A DNA stretch of 64,000 bases from Eonycteris spelaea (Eukaryota > Chordata > Mammalia > Chiroptera > Pteropodidae). A program made the position numbers and the translations under genes. The notes below the pieces were generated by a model. That model made no database searches. It was not told the origin of the DNA and was given only the letters and a program-made list of their open reading frames with translations. Below, one piece after another: positions 1 to 13,045 of the stretch; the stretch's first letter is position 1; each line of letters begins with the position of its first letter. The DNA is taken from contig PUFA01000162.1 in NCBI GenBank assembly GCA_003508835.1, positions 2,356,001 through 2,420,000 on the forward strand, given 5' to 3'.

Positions 1-1650
1 CCTTGCTCTTGTCCTTCATATCATTAGAAAAGAAGAGGATGAGCACCTGCACATAGCACATATACTTGATCCCACCAGAAACAGAGGTTCCCTTGAAAAT
101 TAAGCATCCTATAGAGAGGAGGGCCTAGGTGGAGCATCATGGCCTTCTTTGTAATATCTTCTAGGTCTCTGCAAAAAGAGCAGCTTCTACTTTCAGCATT
201 GAGACCCTAGCTGTAAAAATTCCCTTAATTCGTTTGGAATATGGTCACTCCTCAGCATGTATGATGGAGGAATTGGAAGATTGCTGTGAAATGAAAACTG
301 CAAAACTCTCACTCAACATAATTTTACAAAAGTGTTGTAGTTAACATTTATGTCAGGACCATACCTAATAATGAAGACCAAACTATGACAAGTGGCTCCA
401 GAGTTGGGAGGCAATCAGCTCCTGCCAGGATGACCCAGAAGTCCTAATGGGTAAAAGCAATCATGTTATAGAGTTTATCAATCTGATTAATGTTCACTCT
501 GAAATGAGGTGTAAAATTTCAAACCAAATGAGGCAGGGGGTAGAGAAAGAAGAATAAAGAAACTTGTCTGAAGGATCATATTGGAATTGTAACTATGTAG
601 AGAGATGTATAAACAACATAGGCAAAGTTGGGATAGATATATGTGCATGAGAGTGCATAAATTTATACATTAATTTATTTATAGACTCATATCTGATTAA
701 TTAACCTTCATCAATAATGGTGTACACAATTTTGTTCCCACTCTAGGAACATATTCTTTGATGGGACGAGTTGCCAAATTTTTCAGTATGCGACTCATCT
801 GAGGGCCATATGGTGAAGTTTAATTTATAGGTGATATTATCTAGCAGCATTCCTTTGACAATTGGTAATTACAATGTTTTATTATTTCAGTTTAGTTTTG
901 TCATAATCTTATGAGTCATGAGCTGATATCCTTATGCCACATTGATATAGAAAGATATTTAGAGGCAAGTATAGTTCCCAATAAGTTGTGGTGTGTGTAT
1001 GTGTTTAGTGATTGTGTCAGGATTGTTTTTGACTGGTATAGAATATTCTTCCACATAGCTGATGCTTTAGATTAAATGCTAATTTATGGCATCTTGGACA
1101 AAGTCTAAACTTAAATAATGTTTTGGAGAAGGTGGCCATGACCTCAGATTTTGTGTAAAATTGGTCCTGTAAAAGACAGGAGAGTTTACTGGATTCTGGC
1201 TTCTATACATCTGGTCTACTTCCTGGATGAGTAAAGATTTTGACACAGTTCTATCTGTCTCTTCCCTCTTTTCCGTCCTATCCAGAATCTATTCCATCTC
1301 CTTTTTCACTTATATTTTAGTGGCTGAATCTCACCACAGAGAGCAAGGAACAGCTTGCCTAAGTCAAGACAGACTAATCCTCATGTACTCATTTGTGTAC
1401 TGATTTCCAGGGACATGAACCCTGAACAATCAGAACAACATCATTAAACCCTCCAGTAGGAGAAAGAAGTATTTTGTTTTGTTTTATTTTCCTTTTGTTG
1501 AAGATTGAGATGAACAGGAAACAAATGTCTTTGATCCTGACTTACATAGTATTCAGGTCTATTGCATGTATTCATTTATTGTATCAAATGGTAACGGACA
1601 CAGTAAATAATGTAGTGAAGTCTAACCTTTCTTGCTCTATTGTAAGCTGT
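1..1650. other. unannotated AT-rich sequence
   Basis: I see no gene or nameable repeat here. The reading frames are short and stop-rich, the longest on the plus strand being 66 codons at 1474-1674 with no recognisable motif. A short GT-rich run lies near 990-1005. Diverged repeats too old to recognise by eye may be present. Confidence 0.5.
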
Positions 1651-1660
1651 CCCTCACCCT

Positions 1661-1770
1661 CCTTTTACAGTTGAGAAAACTCTGAGTCAGAGAGTTTCAG
1701 GATGTTGTGTAAGGTCACAGAGCAAAGTCATGGAATAGCCTGGGCTCTAACTCAGATTGGTGTAGTTCTC
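1661..1770 (-). repeat. MIR SINE fragment
   Basis: The plus strand reads as the reverse complement of MIR: a 'ttttacagttgagaaaact' block, then 'gagtcagagagttt', then 'aaggtcacagagcaaagtca', then a degenerate 'ctctaactcagattgg'. This order (oligo-A-like block, gag-repeat block, AGGTCACAGAG, ACTCAGATT) is that of the MIR core in antisense. It is an old tRNA-derived SINE with no function implied. Confidence 0.75.
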
Positions 1771-1775
1771 AAACT

Positions 1776-3080
1776 TCCCTCAATGTTTATTAAGACACAC
1801 CAATTCCCTCAGCGAGTCCCTTTTTACTATGAACATATTCTCTCTGCTTTCCCTCTAGCTAACCCTTAAAATGACGTCAGGAAAAAAAAAAAAAAGAAAG
1901 AAAGGTGAAATTAATTAAATTAGATTATGTATGCGAACACAGTGTAAAAATTCTAAGGTCTTACAGATATTTCTTATATTGATAATAGTTGCAATATGCT
2001 CATTTACATGAACCACTTATCATTCACACCTAATTACCAAGTATTACAGTAACAATTATGTGGATAATTAAATACACATTAGATCATCTCTTTTGCAAGC
2101 TGTTTGAATTACAATACTAAACTCTCTTTAGTTTCTGTCTTGGTAGTATATTGCTTGTGGAGCTGGTCATCTACTGACAACTAAAAAAAAATGAACATTT
2201 GTCATAAAAGAAGTACTGCCCCAGGAAAAACAAGTCATTGATGTAAATAAAGATAGTATATATTTCTGAGCTGCCTATCAGCTTTTCTTCTGGGTACTGA
2301 ATTTGTGGACTTTGCAGCACTTTTATAAACTTTACACTGTCTGAGTCAGAGATGGCCATTTAAATTCTCATTGTGAAAGCAGCTGACAGCATCATCACAT
2401 TCTGCAATTCAGATTGTATGTCCCCATTGGTCTCACATTCGTGGCCTTGAGTGGGTTTCTACTAAAGCCATTTTTTGTAAAATCATTGTAATTACTAGAA
2501 ATGGAACAAGCAAATATTAACTTGCATGGGATATGGTTTTCAAACTACATTACAGTACAGAATAGTTTGTAATGAGACTCTGTGCACTATCATTCAGATT
2601 AATTAGGAGAAAGGAATACTCACCCCTTAACATTCTGGCATGTTCTTTCAAAATACTGTGCAAATACAAGAACTTTTTTTTAAATAGAAGAAAATGAGTG
2701 ATTTATTGCTTTCGAATTCTTAATGAGAGACAAAAGGAGAAATGGTCATTGCCATTTGCAGGCTCATGATTATAGTGTACTGTGAAATGTAATGGCCTTA
2801 ACTTTGGAACATAAATGCATGAGTTTTATATACTCGTTTGTGTGAGAGGTGATTGATTATGCTGGCTATACATTGGACTAATGAGAAAAAGTAAAAGATG
2901 TCATTTATTTTTCTAATATAATAAACTGTGCTCTGAACAAGTTCATTTCAAAAGTTATAAATGAATAAAAAGTCTTTAAGAAAAAAGAATATGTGACCAC
3001 AGTATCTTTATGAGATGGTGGGATATCTTGATCAATAATCTCAGACTTATTTTTAGGAGATTTATGCCATTTACAGGCAT
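1776..3080. other. unannotated AT-rich sequence with an A-rich tract
   Basis: An A-rich tract lies at about 1880-1905, ending in GAAA units. No L1 3' UTR is recognisable upstream of it. Reading frames reach about 62 codons (2171-2359, minus) without similarity to anything I know. Confidence 0.45.
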
Positions 3081-3084
3081 ATTT

Positions 3085-3166
3085 CACGTTATCACGATCC
3101 TCACTTTATTGCAGTAGTCTTGAACCTTGGAACCAAACCCTCAGTATCCCTGAGCTATGCCTGTAT
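3085..3166 (-). mobile_element. Tigger-type (Tc1/mariner) DNA transposon end
   Basis: The stretch contains 'ctcactttattgcagtagt', 'ggaaccaaaccctcagtat' and ends in 'gagctatgcctgta'. This resembles the antisense terminal part of a Tigger-family element, whose ends read 'tacaggcatacctcg' with a GGTTCGGTTCCA-like segment just inside. Only one end is visible, so this is a truncated, nonautonomous remnant. A MIR follows almost directly. The subfamily cannot be assigned by eye. Confidence 0.6.
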
Positions 3167-3199
3167 TGAGTGAGTTATTCCTATAGTATTATGAATTTG

Positions 3200-3345
3200 G
3201 GCTGGGCACTGCCCATTGCATTTAATCCTTACAGCAAACTTGGGGAAAAATGCATCTTGGATTATATAAGTAACTTGCCCAAGACCACGCAGTCAGTAAA
3301 CGGCAGAGATAATATTCAGTTGTGGGACAATTTCAATTTTATTTC
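3200..3345 (-). repeat. MIR SINE
   Basis: Antisense MIR: 'tttaatccttacagcaaact' followed by 'agtaacttgcccaagaccac' and 'cagtaaacggcagagata'. The conserved central core (TAACTTGCCCAAGRYCACRCAG) is well kept. Confidence 0.85.
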
Positions 3346-3349
3346 TACT

Positions 3350-5095
3350 GTCTAGAAGTTTTGCATGAATATGTGGTGAGAGAAGAAATTATACACCAGA
3401 ATAGTTAAGCATAGACATTTTAGAAAAAAGCTATGTAATTAGGTGAAGATAACTGTTTCAATCAAAAGAGAACAGGGATAAAGTTATGTGTAAAGATGAG
3501 TAGGTCCGTTTGGACAACTTTTGTCTTCATCTGATCTGTATCTTCAGGGTTTTGTAGCCTGTTCATATCATGCTTAATTTTATATTTTTCCCCAAATCTG
3601 TTATAATTTGGTTTTCTCTCTATGTCAGGAATAGGTGACATCAATCACAAGAGAATCAATGAAAATACTAATAGCATTCACAGAACACTTATTATCTGTC
3701 TGATAGAGGGATGGAGGAGTGATAGCTTGTCTATGTTTTCAGTGAACTTTGAAGCTGGCCTCATTTTAAACCCACACAAGAAAATCTAAAACAGATTATC
3801 ATTAGGAACCTTATTCAAATGTATTTTGGGTGAATTATGTGCAGTCTGCTAAGATATGAGAATAGTACTTTGGTGGATGAACAAAAAACTAGAGAAATAA
3901 TTGTGATGAATCAAATGAAAACTGCGTCTATATTCTTACAATTGACAAATATGTGGTTTTGTTACTTTAATAAGTAAAGAGTTCTTAGATAATGTATGGG
4001 ATGTTTTATTTTCTCTGGAGACAAAGTTGGACAAAAGTGAATTGTGATGCTAACATTATCACTTATTCCCTAGAATACAAGGCACTCTAGTTTCAAATAT
4101 TAATATATTTTGAAATTCCTTTCTGAGGTCTTTTACAGAAAACTTGAAGCAGCAGTTATCAACTCATGACATGGCTATTTTTTTATTCTGTATGAGTCTT
4201 GGGAAATTGTACAAAATTGAGTGGGTAGTCAAACATCTTTTGAGCTGGGTACATAAAATGTACTCCTGGCTTTATCTGACAGCTGAGAAATCTTCCCACA
4301 CACAATCTGTAGTCCCAGGTGGGAGGAGCTGGTGATCTACATGGTCAGGGTCAGCTAGTAGATGTCTGCCTTTGAGACGTAATTTTCTGGGTGTGTAAAG
4401 GCCCCTTTTGCCTCCAAGATGATCATTTTTTCCCCTCCCTCCTGATCTGCAGGAATCAATGAGATTGAAATTTTATTAGCCAAACTAGACTTCATATCCG
4501 ACTTACATTTTTTTTTCCTGAGCACCAACTGTACATTTAAGTACTAATGGATGTTTTATGTATATGATATGTATGTGTTTAATTTTCTTAAGAACTTTCT
4601 CCTGTTATGACCCACACACCACAAATGTTTTAAAAGTCATTGAGAGTCATGAGTGCTTGCAAATAATTTGGTATTCAAGAGAGAAAAACGTAAATAATTT
4701 ATCAATACTTGCTTTTAATATTAAATATATGAGTGTCACCAAGTGATTATTGGAAGGAAAGGACTACCTCTTATTTATTTTTGTTCACTTCTCTTTCCTA
4801 ACGCACACACACAGACAGCCTTGGCCCTCAATATGTGTGAGTGACATTGAATAAGTATAACAAATTCTAAACAGAATGAACTAGTGATAATGTTAAAATA
4901 GTTGAAAGAGAAAACAGCAACTAACATAAGTAAAAAAGGCATGGTAAGAAGGAAGCCAGGACAGGTCAGACTTTAGGAGTAAAGAAGATGAATGATGGGA
5001 TGCTCACCGAGAGAGAGAGAAGTCAAGGGTCAACTGGCTTTCATGCTGAATGTTGCCATTCTTGTCACCATGCTTCTTATCAGCCGTTCCCTATT
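3350..5095. other. unannotated sequence
   Basis: Nothing here can be named. A short CA-rich run lies near 4803-4815. The two longest frames (3462-3644 minus and 4144-4335 plus) are about 60 codons and lack splice or motif support. Confidence 0.45.
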
Positions 5096-5099
5096 GCTT

Positions 5100-5520
5100 A
5101 TTTCCTACAGAATGAAGTTGGAGTTTTTAACCTGGTTATGCTAAGGTCTTCATGACCTGACCCCTCTGTCCCTCCAGCACACTTGATTCAGCCTCTCTAA
5201 TGAACATGCTTTCTTCTGTCATAGGTCTTTGTACCTCTCCTTTTTCTTGCCTAATCATTCTACCACCAGCCAACTCAAACATCCTCTGCTAATCCTCTCT
5301 GTGATAATCCCTTCCTTCTCTGTGCTGTAGTACCTCATACATGCTTTATATTGTGGCTTTATTGATACGGTATTTGCAATTCTATGTTTGCCTGGCTATA
5401 TTCTCTATGGACAGGAATGCTTTGAGAATAGTAATTATATTGTACTTACTTATGGATCCTTAGCCTCTTACTCAGAGACTGGGGCATGGTAGATCTTCAG
5501 GAAATATCTATTGGATAAGT
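5100..5520 (+). repeat. L2 LINE 3' region
   Basis: Sense-strand L2-like 3' end. The early part has the 'aatgaagttggagttttt...aaggtcttcatgacctgacccct' arrangement (L2: AAGTCCAAACTCCTTA...AAGGCCCTACATGATCTGGCCCC). The later part has 'tctatggacaggaatgcttt' and 'atggtagatcttcaggaaatatctattgg', the eroded form of the L2 tail ending in CTCAATAAATATTTGTTG. No coding capacity remains. Confidence 0.75.
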
Positions 5521-5599
5521 AAAAAATATGGACATTTATGTTTATTAGCTAGGCAGTTGATCCTTTTTCAGTCTTTCTAAAGCTAAGATGCCATAAGAA

Positions 5600-5690
5600 T
5601 TTGGGCAAGTTTCTTTTCTAGATATGCAAGACAGGGATTATTGTAAGGAGTCAGTAAGAAGGTACATGTAAAACATTTAGTAGAGTCATG
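5600..5690 (+). repeat. possible MIR fragment
   Basis: The run 'gggcaagtttcttttc', a 'gggattattgtaaggag' block and 'acatgtaaaacatttagtag' follow the order of the MIR 3' half in sense orientation. It is highly eroded. Confidence 0.4.
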
Positions 5691-5699
5691 TTGTTGGCA

Positions 5700-7400
5700 A
5701 GGACCCTCAACTAGCATCATATCACATGTTACAATATAGATGAGTTTTTAAGATTGTGTAAGAATAACAAAGAATTAAAATTAGCATATGGTAAAAACCA
5801 TCAATCCTATGGAAACATTGGAGAGGATCAGATAAAAGCAGGCTGGAGCTCTGTGAGGAGTTACAAAGTTGGATATCTGAATGCAGAGTAGAGAAACCAG
5901 AGGAAAATTCCAGTGAAGGAGAATAATTGGCACTAGATGAGACAATATAAAGATTACTTTTATTAAAAGTTTTCTTTTGTGAAAATCTTTGGATGGGGGA
6001 AAGCCTGAGTATATTGTTTAAATAACCTGAAATTCTTGACTATTTTATAAAAGCTCCTTCTCTGTGCTTAGGTCAACGTATTTTCAATTAGAGGCCATCT
6101 TGACAAATTGCTTAGAATCTAAGCTTAAATTTCTTCTGTTCACTTTATTGACAGACATCTTACATTGTTGGTTTTCTTTCATTTTGTCTCAGTTGGGACA
6201 TTTCCAATGGCAGTTTAATAATTTCTGTAATGATATTGTATGCAGAATAGCTGGTTAACTAAAGTGCAATCCTAGCTATTTCTTTTATAAGCACCATAAC
6301 AATTTGTGACAATTTTGTTAAAATATACAGTCTCAAAACTAGTTTCTACTAAATTCCTGTGAATTCTGAGTTCTCTTCCTTGAAAACTTTTTAGATAGCT
6401 CAGGATTCACTTCATTTCTGACTTGTTCCCTTGAAGGAGATTTGAGTGTTTCAACAGCTATTACCAACTAAAGGACTTGGGTCAAGTCAGTGTACTCATT
6501 TCTGCTTCCATTTTATCTCTTGCTGAATGAGAATTACTACTGAGTGCCATCCCTTCAGGGAAAGTGTGTACAGACAAATGAAATGACATATTTCAACTAT
6601 TTCATGTATCCCCAGAAGAAAGGAACTGAGAACATAATTCTTCGACCTAGTTAACAATTTCTGGCCTACTTTGTGATATTGTTAGATTTGTAGTGTTGTT
6701 TTTCCTTCCTACCTGTTCTCTGGCCTACCATCAATTTAATTTCACTATTTTAGACACACAAAACAGGTTACTCATAGTTATCAGACAATATCCATCTTTT
6801 AGCAGTTTTGAGCTGAGGGTGGAGTTTAAGTATCACTCCGAAATTTATCTGCCTACTAAAATGCGTTGACTATATCCCTAATCATTACCCTTTCATAAAA
6901 TAAGTATTTAAATAACTGTGGTTTTGCACAGTTTGCCGTGCTAAGAAAGAAAAACTGTTTTGCAAACAAATGTAAACAGCTTCAGAAATAAAATAAAAAA
7001 CAAAATGGATTGTATAACTCACCATTCTATCATTTGATACTTGGAAGTTAATCTTCTAACAGGTTCAGTTACTAGCAGAAGTGATTTAACAATAAGTCAA
7101 GTATAATTGGATTCTAAGTCCCTACAGGTACAATTTGACCCACGTTATTTTATTCAATAACAGAAGAAAACACTTTACTTTGTCTGCAAGTTGACTGTAT
7201 TTTCTGGGAAATAGTAAAGGTCTAATGCTTCAGAAGAACTTTTTATATGGAAGAAGATGTCCTTTTACCCCCACAGAGATAAGATTTAAAAAACCATTCT
7301 GTTTAATTTTCTGTGCATATGGTAACAATTTGGTGCTTATTAATAAATGATTCACTAGGAGTTTATGGAAATAAGTTAATGTTAGTGTGGTCTTTGAATT
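5700..7400. other. unannotated AT-rich sequence
   Basis: No repeat family or gene is recognised. A 64-codon frame at 6064-6258 (plus) has no motif. A homopurine stretch and an A-rich patch near 6985-7005 are the only low-complexity features. Confidence 0.4.
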
Positions 7401-7409
7401 CAAACTGAT

Positions 7410-7615
7410 CTCAACATAATCAGGGTTCAGCTGTATAATCTTAAGCAACTTACTTAAATCCTTTAAGGCTCAGTTTGCTCATCTGTAAAATGGAGTTAGT
7501 AGTGTAATTTTTTTATAGAGCAAGATTAAATGAGGTAAACGAGTGATAACCTGCTTTGCACAGTGCCTGACACGTAGGAGGCATACATTAACTATTCAGC
7601 AAACTTACTATTATC
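7410..7615 (+). repeat. MIR SINE
   Basis: Sense MIR with all main blocks: 'aagcaacttacttaaatcc', 'gctcagtttgctcatctgta', 'aaaatggagttagtagtg', 'agattaaatgaggtaaacga', and 'cacagtgcctgacacgtagg' followed by an AT-rich tail. Confidence 0.88.
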
Positions 7616-7744
7616 TGGAGAGCTAATGCAATGACTTCTGTCTTTGGGCTTTTGGGAATCTAATCATATTATAATTAAAAATATGCAGTATCAATATTAG
7701 TAAACTATAATCTGGAGAGTCATAGGAAGTTTCCCATCACATTA

Positions 7745-7875
7745 AATTCTGTTTTTTATACCAAGTCTTTGCAATTTTGTGTGTAGTTTGTACTTACCGC
7801 ACATGTCAATTGGACCAGTCTCATTTCAAGGGCTCAAAGCTTTGAGCAGCTGCCATGATGAACAGTACAGGACTG
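7745..7875 (+). mobile_element. hAT-like MITE, right half
   Basis: The order 'ataccaagtctttgcaattt', 'gtgtgtagtttgtacttacc', 'gcacatgtcaattggaccag' and 'tcatttcaagggctcaaag' matches the right half of a common mammalian nonautonomous DNA transposon. The left half of that family starts CCAATAGAAATATAATG. A fuller copy of the same family lies at 42960-43254. I do not assign the Repbase name. Confidence 0.55.
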
Positions 7876-8289
7876 TACAATCACCACCTTTCTTCCCCCA
7901 GCTGAGATGAATTCAGTTCATCTGGAGATGAACTTAGCTGGAAAAAGAGAACCTCAGCTGTGCTTGTTGATCCTGAGGCCAGAGACAGCTATGCTTTCCT
8001 ATATTACTAAAACAAACTTGGAATCAACGTTAAAAGAAACACAACTCTCATCCTGAGTCACCTTGAGTAAGTGAGGTCAATCACTGTTTCTCTCACTCTG
8101 TGTAAATCTGAAAAGAGCTTCTTTCAGAAGTTTGATGTGAGTCTGGTCTCTTGCTTGTGAAAAATAAAACTGTCCCTGAAATTTTTTCTACTGTTTGCCA
8201 GGTCGGAAGACTTACTTCTCTAGGCAATTGTGTGGCTCTCATTTTAGTACCTCAGAACAGCAAAGAAAATACAGGCAGAACAAGATAAT

Positions 8290-8395
8290 AATAACAAAAA
8301 AAATTAACAACTGCTACTATACCTTCTAACATTTTCTGAGGGCTAAATGTGTGCCACGAAGTATGCTAAGTCTTATATATATGTCATTCAAATCA
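8290..8395 (-). repeat. MIR SINE 3' end fragment
   Basis: Antisense MIR 3' portion: 'acattttctgagggctaaat', 'gtgtgccacgaagtatgcta', then 'agtcttatatatatgtcatt'. This is the eroded form of ATTTATTGAGCACTTACTATGTGCCAGGCACTGTGCTAAGC. Confidence 0.65.
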
Positions 8396-8664
8396 ATGGA
8401 ATGTAATATTTTAAAACTGAATCTTCTAAGAGTTTACATAAGCAAATACAAACTTACATGGATGAGCTTTGTAAAAGCTAAGGTTAAGTATTATTTCTCA
8501 AAAGCACATTAAATGCAGTGCTGTTAGCTTGAATCCTGGACCACCTTGTATAGAATTTTCTTAAGAGACATCTTTCTTTTCTAAAAGCTCATATACACTA
8601 AGGTTACATTTTCTTTATGCTGTTCCTGACAACTAGATATCACTACTGTTACTTTAATGTTCTT

Positions 8665-8895
8665 TTAAAAAATTATAACAAGTATTTATTGAACAGTTAT
8701 TATGTGTGAGGTACTGATGTGAAGACTTTATATTCATTATCTCTAATCTCCACAAAACTTCTAGGTAGTGGACACTATTTGCATATTATTTACATATAGA
8801 AAAAACAGATGCTCAGTGACATTAACAACAAATCAAGGTAGGACTCAAATTCACATCTGTCCAGCACCAAATCCTTGACTTTTAAACATCAAACC
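8665..8895 (-). repeat. MIR SINE
   Basis: Near full-length antisense MIR: 'tatttattgaacagttatta' and 'tgtgtgaggtactgatgtg', then the 'ctctaatctccacaaaactt' block, 'aacagatgctcagtgacatt', 'aatcaaggtaggactcaaat' and 'tcacatctgtccagcacca'. Confidence 0.8.
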
Positions 8896-9179
8896 ATATT
8901 GTATAGGGTTGTATAGGCAAAGATGTCTCATTACTGGTATATTTTTATATAAGACAGCATATGTACATTACACTTCTCTGAATATGCTGACATAGAAAGT
9001 TTTTTGTGAGCATTTATTACCAAATAAAATATCATTATGATGTGATATGTTTATATATAGCATAGTTATAATTATAACCTTTCAATCTCTCTATTGTGGA
9101 AAATGTCTAGATTATTAAAATTGAGGCAAGAAGCTGTTTTTCCTTCACAATAGTCAACGCTAAACTTAGTTAAGCATCA

Positions 9180-9410
9180 ATTAAAAGTATAGGCTCCGGA
9201 ATTAGATAACCTAGGTTCAAATTTTAGTTCTAATAATTGCCAGCTTGGTAAGTAATCTAGAGTAAAGTAATTTAACTTCACTGAACTTAGTTTTCTAATC
9301 TGTAAAATGTGAATAATAACCGTAATAGTTACAGTGAGGATTAAATCAGTTACTGAATATAAAGTACTTAGCACAGTGCCAGACTCTTAGTAAAAAGTCC
9401 ATGAATTTTA
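9180..9410 (+). repeat. MIR SINE
   Basis: Full-length-like sense MIR: 'ggctccggaattagataacc' (GGACTCTGGAGCCAGACTGCC), 'taggttcaaattttagttct', 'actgaacttagttttctaat', 'ctgtaaaatgtgaataataa', 'agtgaggattaaatcagtta' and 'agcacagtgccagactctta'. Confidence 0.88.
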
Positions 9411-11840
9411 GTTTTTTTTTGTTTCAATACTAATAATGATGATTAAAATGGCATATATTTCTGTATTTGACTAGAAGTCAACAATCCTTGGGAAAGAATG
9501 CTCTTTTTCTTTAGAGAAGAAAGGGAGGTGATATAATTTGCCAAACAGTGGTTTAGGTACACCATAACCTATGAGAGCTGCTGGCCCATCTCATCTCATG
9601 TGACAAATCAGGGGTTTCCCACCTTCCTCTAGATGTTTGCAGCATACATCTAAGTTTCTGGGATTGCTTAAGAACACGTGATCTGAGGCAGTTTAATAGA
9701 CGTATGATTACATGTTTCTATTAAAGGACTTAGATTCTTATCGGAAATGTAATAGTCTGCAAATTCTCAATTTATCTTACTATTCATACTTTAAATTGCT
9801 TGGGAAGCCTAGCAAAAAGTTTAACAGCAACAACTGACCTCATTTCAGTTTTCAAATCAACTTGCATATTTTTCAAGTGACAGCACTTATTAGATAACAG
9901 AGTTACTGGTTTATCAACATGGTCATGAATATGAGGTCTGGCATTCTTGTGACTCCTTAAATTTCTCCTGACACACATTTCTGAAGATTATGCAGTATGG
10001 GAGTAAATAGATTTCTGAGACATGACTACATCAGTTCTGAATTAAGTTTCTTTTTTAAATTTGTTTTAATATCCTGCAAATTATCAAATTAATGGGAAAG
10101 AAATACCCAGGTAATTATTCCAGAGAGCCTGTAAGATACATTTTAAAATTGCCAGCTTTGTCTTTTTAAAAATAGGTAATTTTATTTCTTGATATAGGGG
10201 CAAAAGGAGATTGGCTAGAGTAAAAACAAAAATTAATTTCAACATAAACCTTTCTTTATCATAAACATAAGACTCTCCTCACTGACTTTCTTGTGAGTTA
10301 CAAGAATAGCTTTCCTAGTGTTTTCTCATTTGGGTGTAAGTTATTTAAGTTACCAAATACAGTCACTTGAATGTCTGCATTCTTATCTATAAATTAAAAC
10401 CTTACCTTTTTCCAAACATTTAGAATTAGTGCATGGAAGTTAAGAAATGGTAAAAATAAAAAATTGTACTCATATTGTATTGACAAGTTTTCTTGTTTTC
10501 CTGCAAACAAGTGTTCCACTCTTATTTATTGTGTTGCTCATGAAAACAGTATTCTTTGCCCTGAAATACTACAAGAAAATTAATAATATACGAACAAATA
10601 AGACATAGGAATTTCATGGAATATTTACTATCTAATTGAGAACCTAAAGAAATATAACCTATCTCCAGAAGAGTAACCTCAGGGCTCAAGTTATCAGGGT
10701 GTAGAAAAGTAATTCATGATGTTTAAAAAATATATTTTCTTAAGTAATTAAGGACTATTTTTCTTGATCTGGCTGGTTTCAGTATGTTTTTAGATTGTGA
10801 ATGTGGCTTACTAAGCACTTTTGAAATATAAATCTAAAGAAAAACTAGAAAAAGGTCGCAGTTGTCATGATTGTAATTATAATCACCAACAAATATTTAC
10901 TGAACATCTATTCTGAACAAGGTGCTCTAATAAATGCCATCATGCCCTCAAATAAATATTCCCATGGTAAACATTTTATGACATAAAATAAAAGGAAAGA
11001 CTCACCTTATTAAAAGGATGTGTATCTATTGTCTACTACAATAGAGTTAACAAATATGGTAATACATCTGATATGCTTTTGAAGGTTTTTGAAATGGTTT
11101 ATCTCTTTTCACTAGACAGATCTTAAAATGCTTTGAAAAATTTTTTTCCAGTGGAAAAAAATTATAACATATAAAAATTACTTATATTCGTAGGAGTTCC
11201 ATGAGAGAAGTTGCATTTAGTAGTGTTCATAATTTCAGGGTAGAAAATGAACTATAGTAATTTTAGAACCTGGTGCAGGACCTTGGTCATGACCAATTAA
11301 AATGTCCTACCAAAAAAATGTGTGTCACATTGAAGAAATTGAAAAAAATCAACTTTATAAAACTTTTTAGTAAAAAGTAGTTTAGCTGTGATAAATGTAT
11401 TTCAAAGGCCAAAATTTAGGTAAAACTAAAAGCTTTTGAATGGGCAGTTTTGATCAGAGGGAGGAGAATCTATTTATATGAGGATAAACAAGCCATCCAG
11501 GTCACAAGTGTAAAAAAATGAAGGTGATGCTAACGCAGTGACTATATACTTCCCCCCTTATGCAGAGAGCATGAGTTTCTGGCTTCTGTTGACCTACTGT
11601 TCCTAGCACTGCATCAGTATAGTTTCTTTATCCACATGAGCTCGCTGGCCCCAACCATTGGCATCTTTACCTAGAAGGAACAATTATCAGGCAAAAAGTG
11701 AAGGACAATTCTCCTGATGCCCTGTGGAAACAGACGAAAGTTCCAAGAGAGCAGGCATCTGCTGCTGGTCTTTTTGCCATCCCCTTCACTCTATAGTAGA
11801 CTAGAGGGTGAGGTGTAGTTAAGGTTTATTAGATATTAAC
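9411..11840. other. unannotated AT-rich sequence
   Basis: No gene or confident repeat. At 10886-10935 'caacaaatatttactgaaca' and 'tctattctgaacaaggtgct' resemble the generic end shared by MIR/L2-type repeats, but too little is left to call. The longest frames are about 65 codons. Confidence 0.4.
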
Positions 11841-11844
11841 TAGA

Positions 11845-12045
11845 AGCAGAGTGCTCTATGCCTTTTCAGGTATTACCTATTTTACCTCACAATTGTCCTT
11901 TGAGTTAGGGACAGTTATTTTCCCATCTTACAGATGAGGACACTATAGCTTAGGCTGGTTATATATCTTTCCCAAAGCTACACAGTGGTGGACCTCACGG
12001 TTTTACCTAACAATACCATGTTTTGAACCACAAAGCTACCTCTTG
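11845..12045 (-). repeat. MIR SINE
   Basis: Antisense MIR: 'attacctattttacctcaca', 'gttattttcccatcttacag', 'atgaggacactatagcttag', then 'ttcccaaagctacacagtgg'. The tRNA-related end is worn. Confidence 0.8.
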
Positions 12046-12214
12046 AAGTTGCTGGTGCAAGTCCATACAAAGTTCATGGCTGAAGCAGAAATGGCCTGGG
12101 CTGTGGAGGTAATGTGGACTGAAATTCCACCTTAGTCACCTACTCAATGTCTGACTTCAGATTCCTAACTCAACTTTCAAATATTGGTTTTCATAATTTC
12201 TGCAGGGTAATAAA

Positions 12215-12315
12215 AATAGGCAAAATTGAGTGCTAACTATATGCCAAGCACTATTTCAAGCACGTTATGAATTAACTTGGTAGTCTTTACAACTATGAGG
12301 TATGGGTTTTTAAAG
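12215..12315 (-). repeat. MIR SINE 3' fragment
   Basis: 'tgagtgctaactatatgcca', 'agcactatttcaagcacgtt' and 'tctttacaactatgaggtat' are the antisense MIR 3' third. It stops before the core. Confidence 0.75.
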
Positions 12316-12539
12316 TAGAAGAGCACTGAAGTATAGGCATCTTCCATATTCCTCAAATATATCACTAAACGTGTTCCCTCTGAGAGGTATTAGAGATGGT
12401 GCAGATGGAGGAATGAAAATGCGAGCCAGTTCTGCTGGGTGGTCCTTCAGTAGATTTCTCCCTATGGATCCTTTTCTTTTATTATCAGTAACTTGTGACG
12501 TTGTGCCTGCACCATAGTATTACAGCCCCCTAATCAGTC

Positions 12540-13045
12540 TTTGAACTTACAGTCTGCCTTGCTCAAATCTATTTTTAACAAATTGCACTCAAGTATTTTT
12601 CAAACAACCAACCAATTGTGTCACCCTTCCTCTCACCACCAACTCAAAAAACCATAAGTGCTTCAGGTTGCCTTTATGATAAAGTCTAAACTGTTTAATA
12701 CGACCCTTCACATATCACCTCTTGTTTCTGATCCTCTTCACATGCTGGTCCTGTAGCCTGTAATGTACTCCTGACTGCCCCACCTAACACACTCACTCAA
12801 TCTTACCATCTTTACTTGGATAACCCCTTCTGCCACCATTTAGATCTGAACTAAAACATTGCTTCCTTTGGAATATGTTTCTTTTCCAGTCCAAATCAGA
12901 TGCCTCCCTAAGTTATGTGCTCCCACAGACATTTAAATTTCATTTTCTCCTCCCTCTGGAATGTAAGATATATGAGGAAAGAGATTGTGTCTGGGACATA
13001 ATAGATAATAAATAATTATTAACTATGGATGAATAAATGAATGAA
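12540..13045 (+). repeat. L2 LINE 3' region
   Basis: Sense L2: 'tgataaagtctaaactgttt', the CTxxTGxTGGTCCTGTAG-type cysteine/leucine-rich coding remnant, 'cctccctctggaatgtaaga', 'gaggaaagagattgtgtctg', then 'ggacataatagataataaat' and a final 'gatgaataaatgaatgaata'. The order and the GAATGAATGA tail are diagnostic. No frame is intact. Confidence 0.82.
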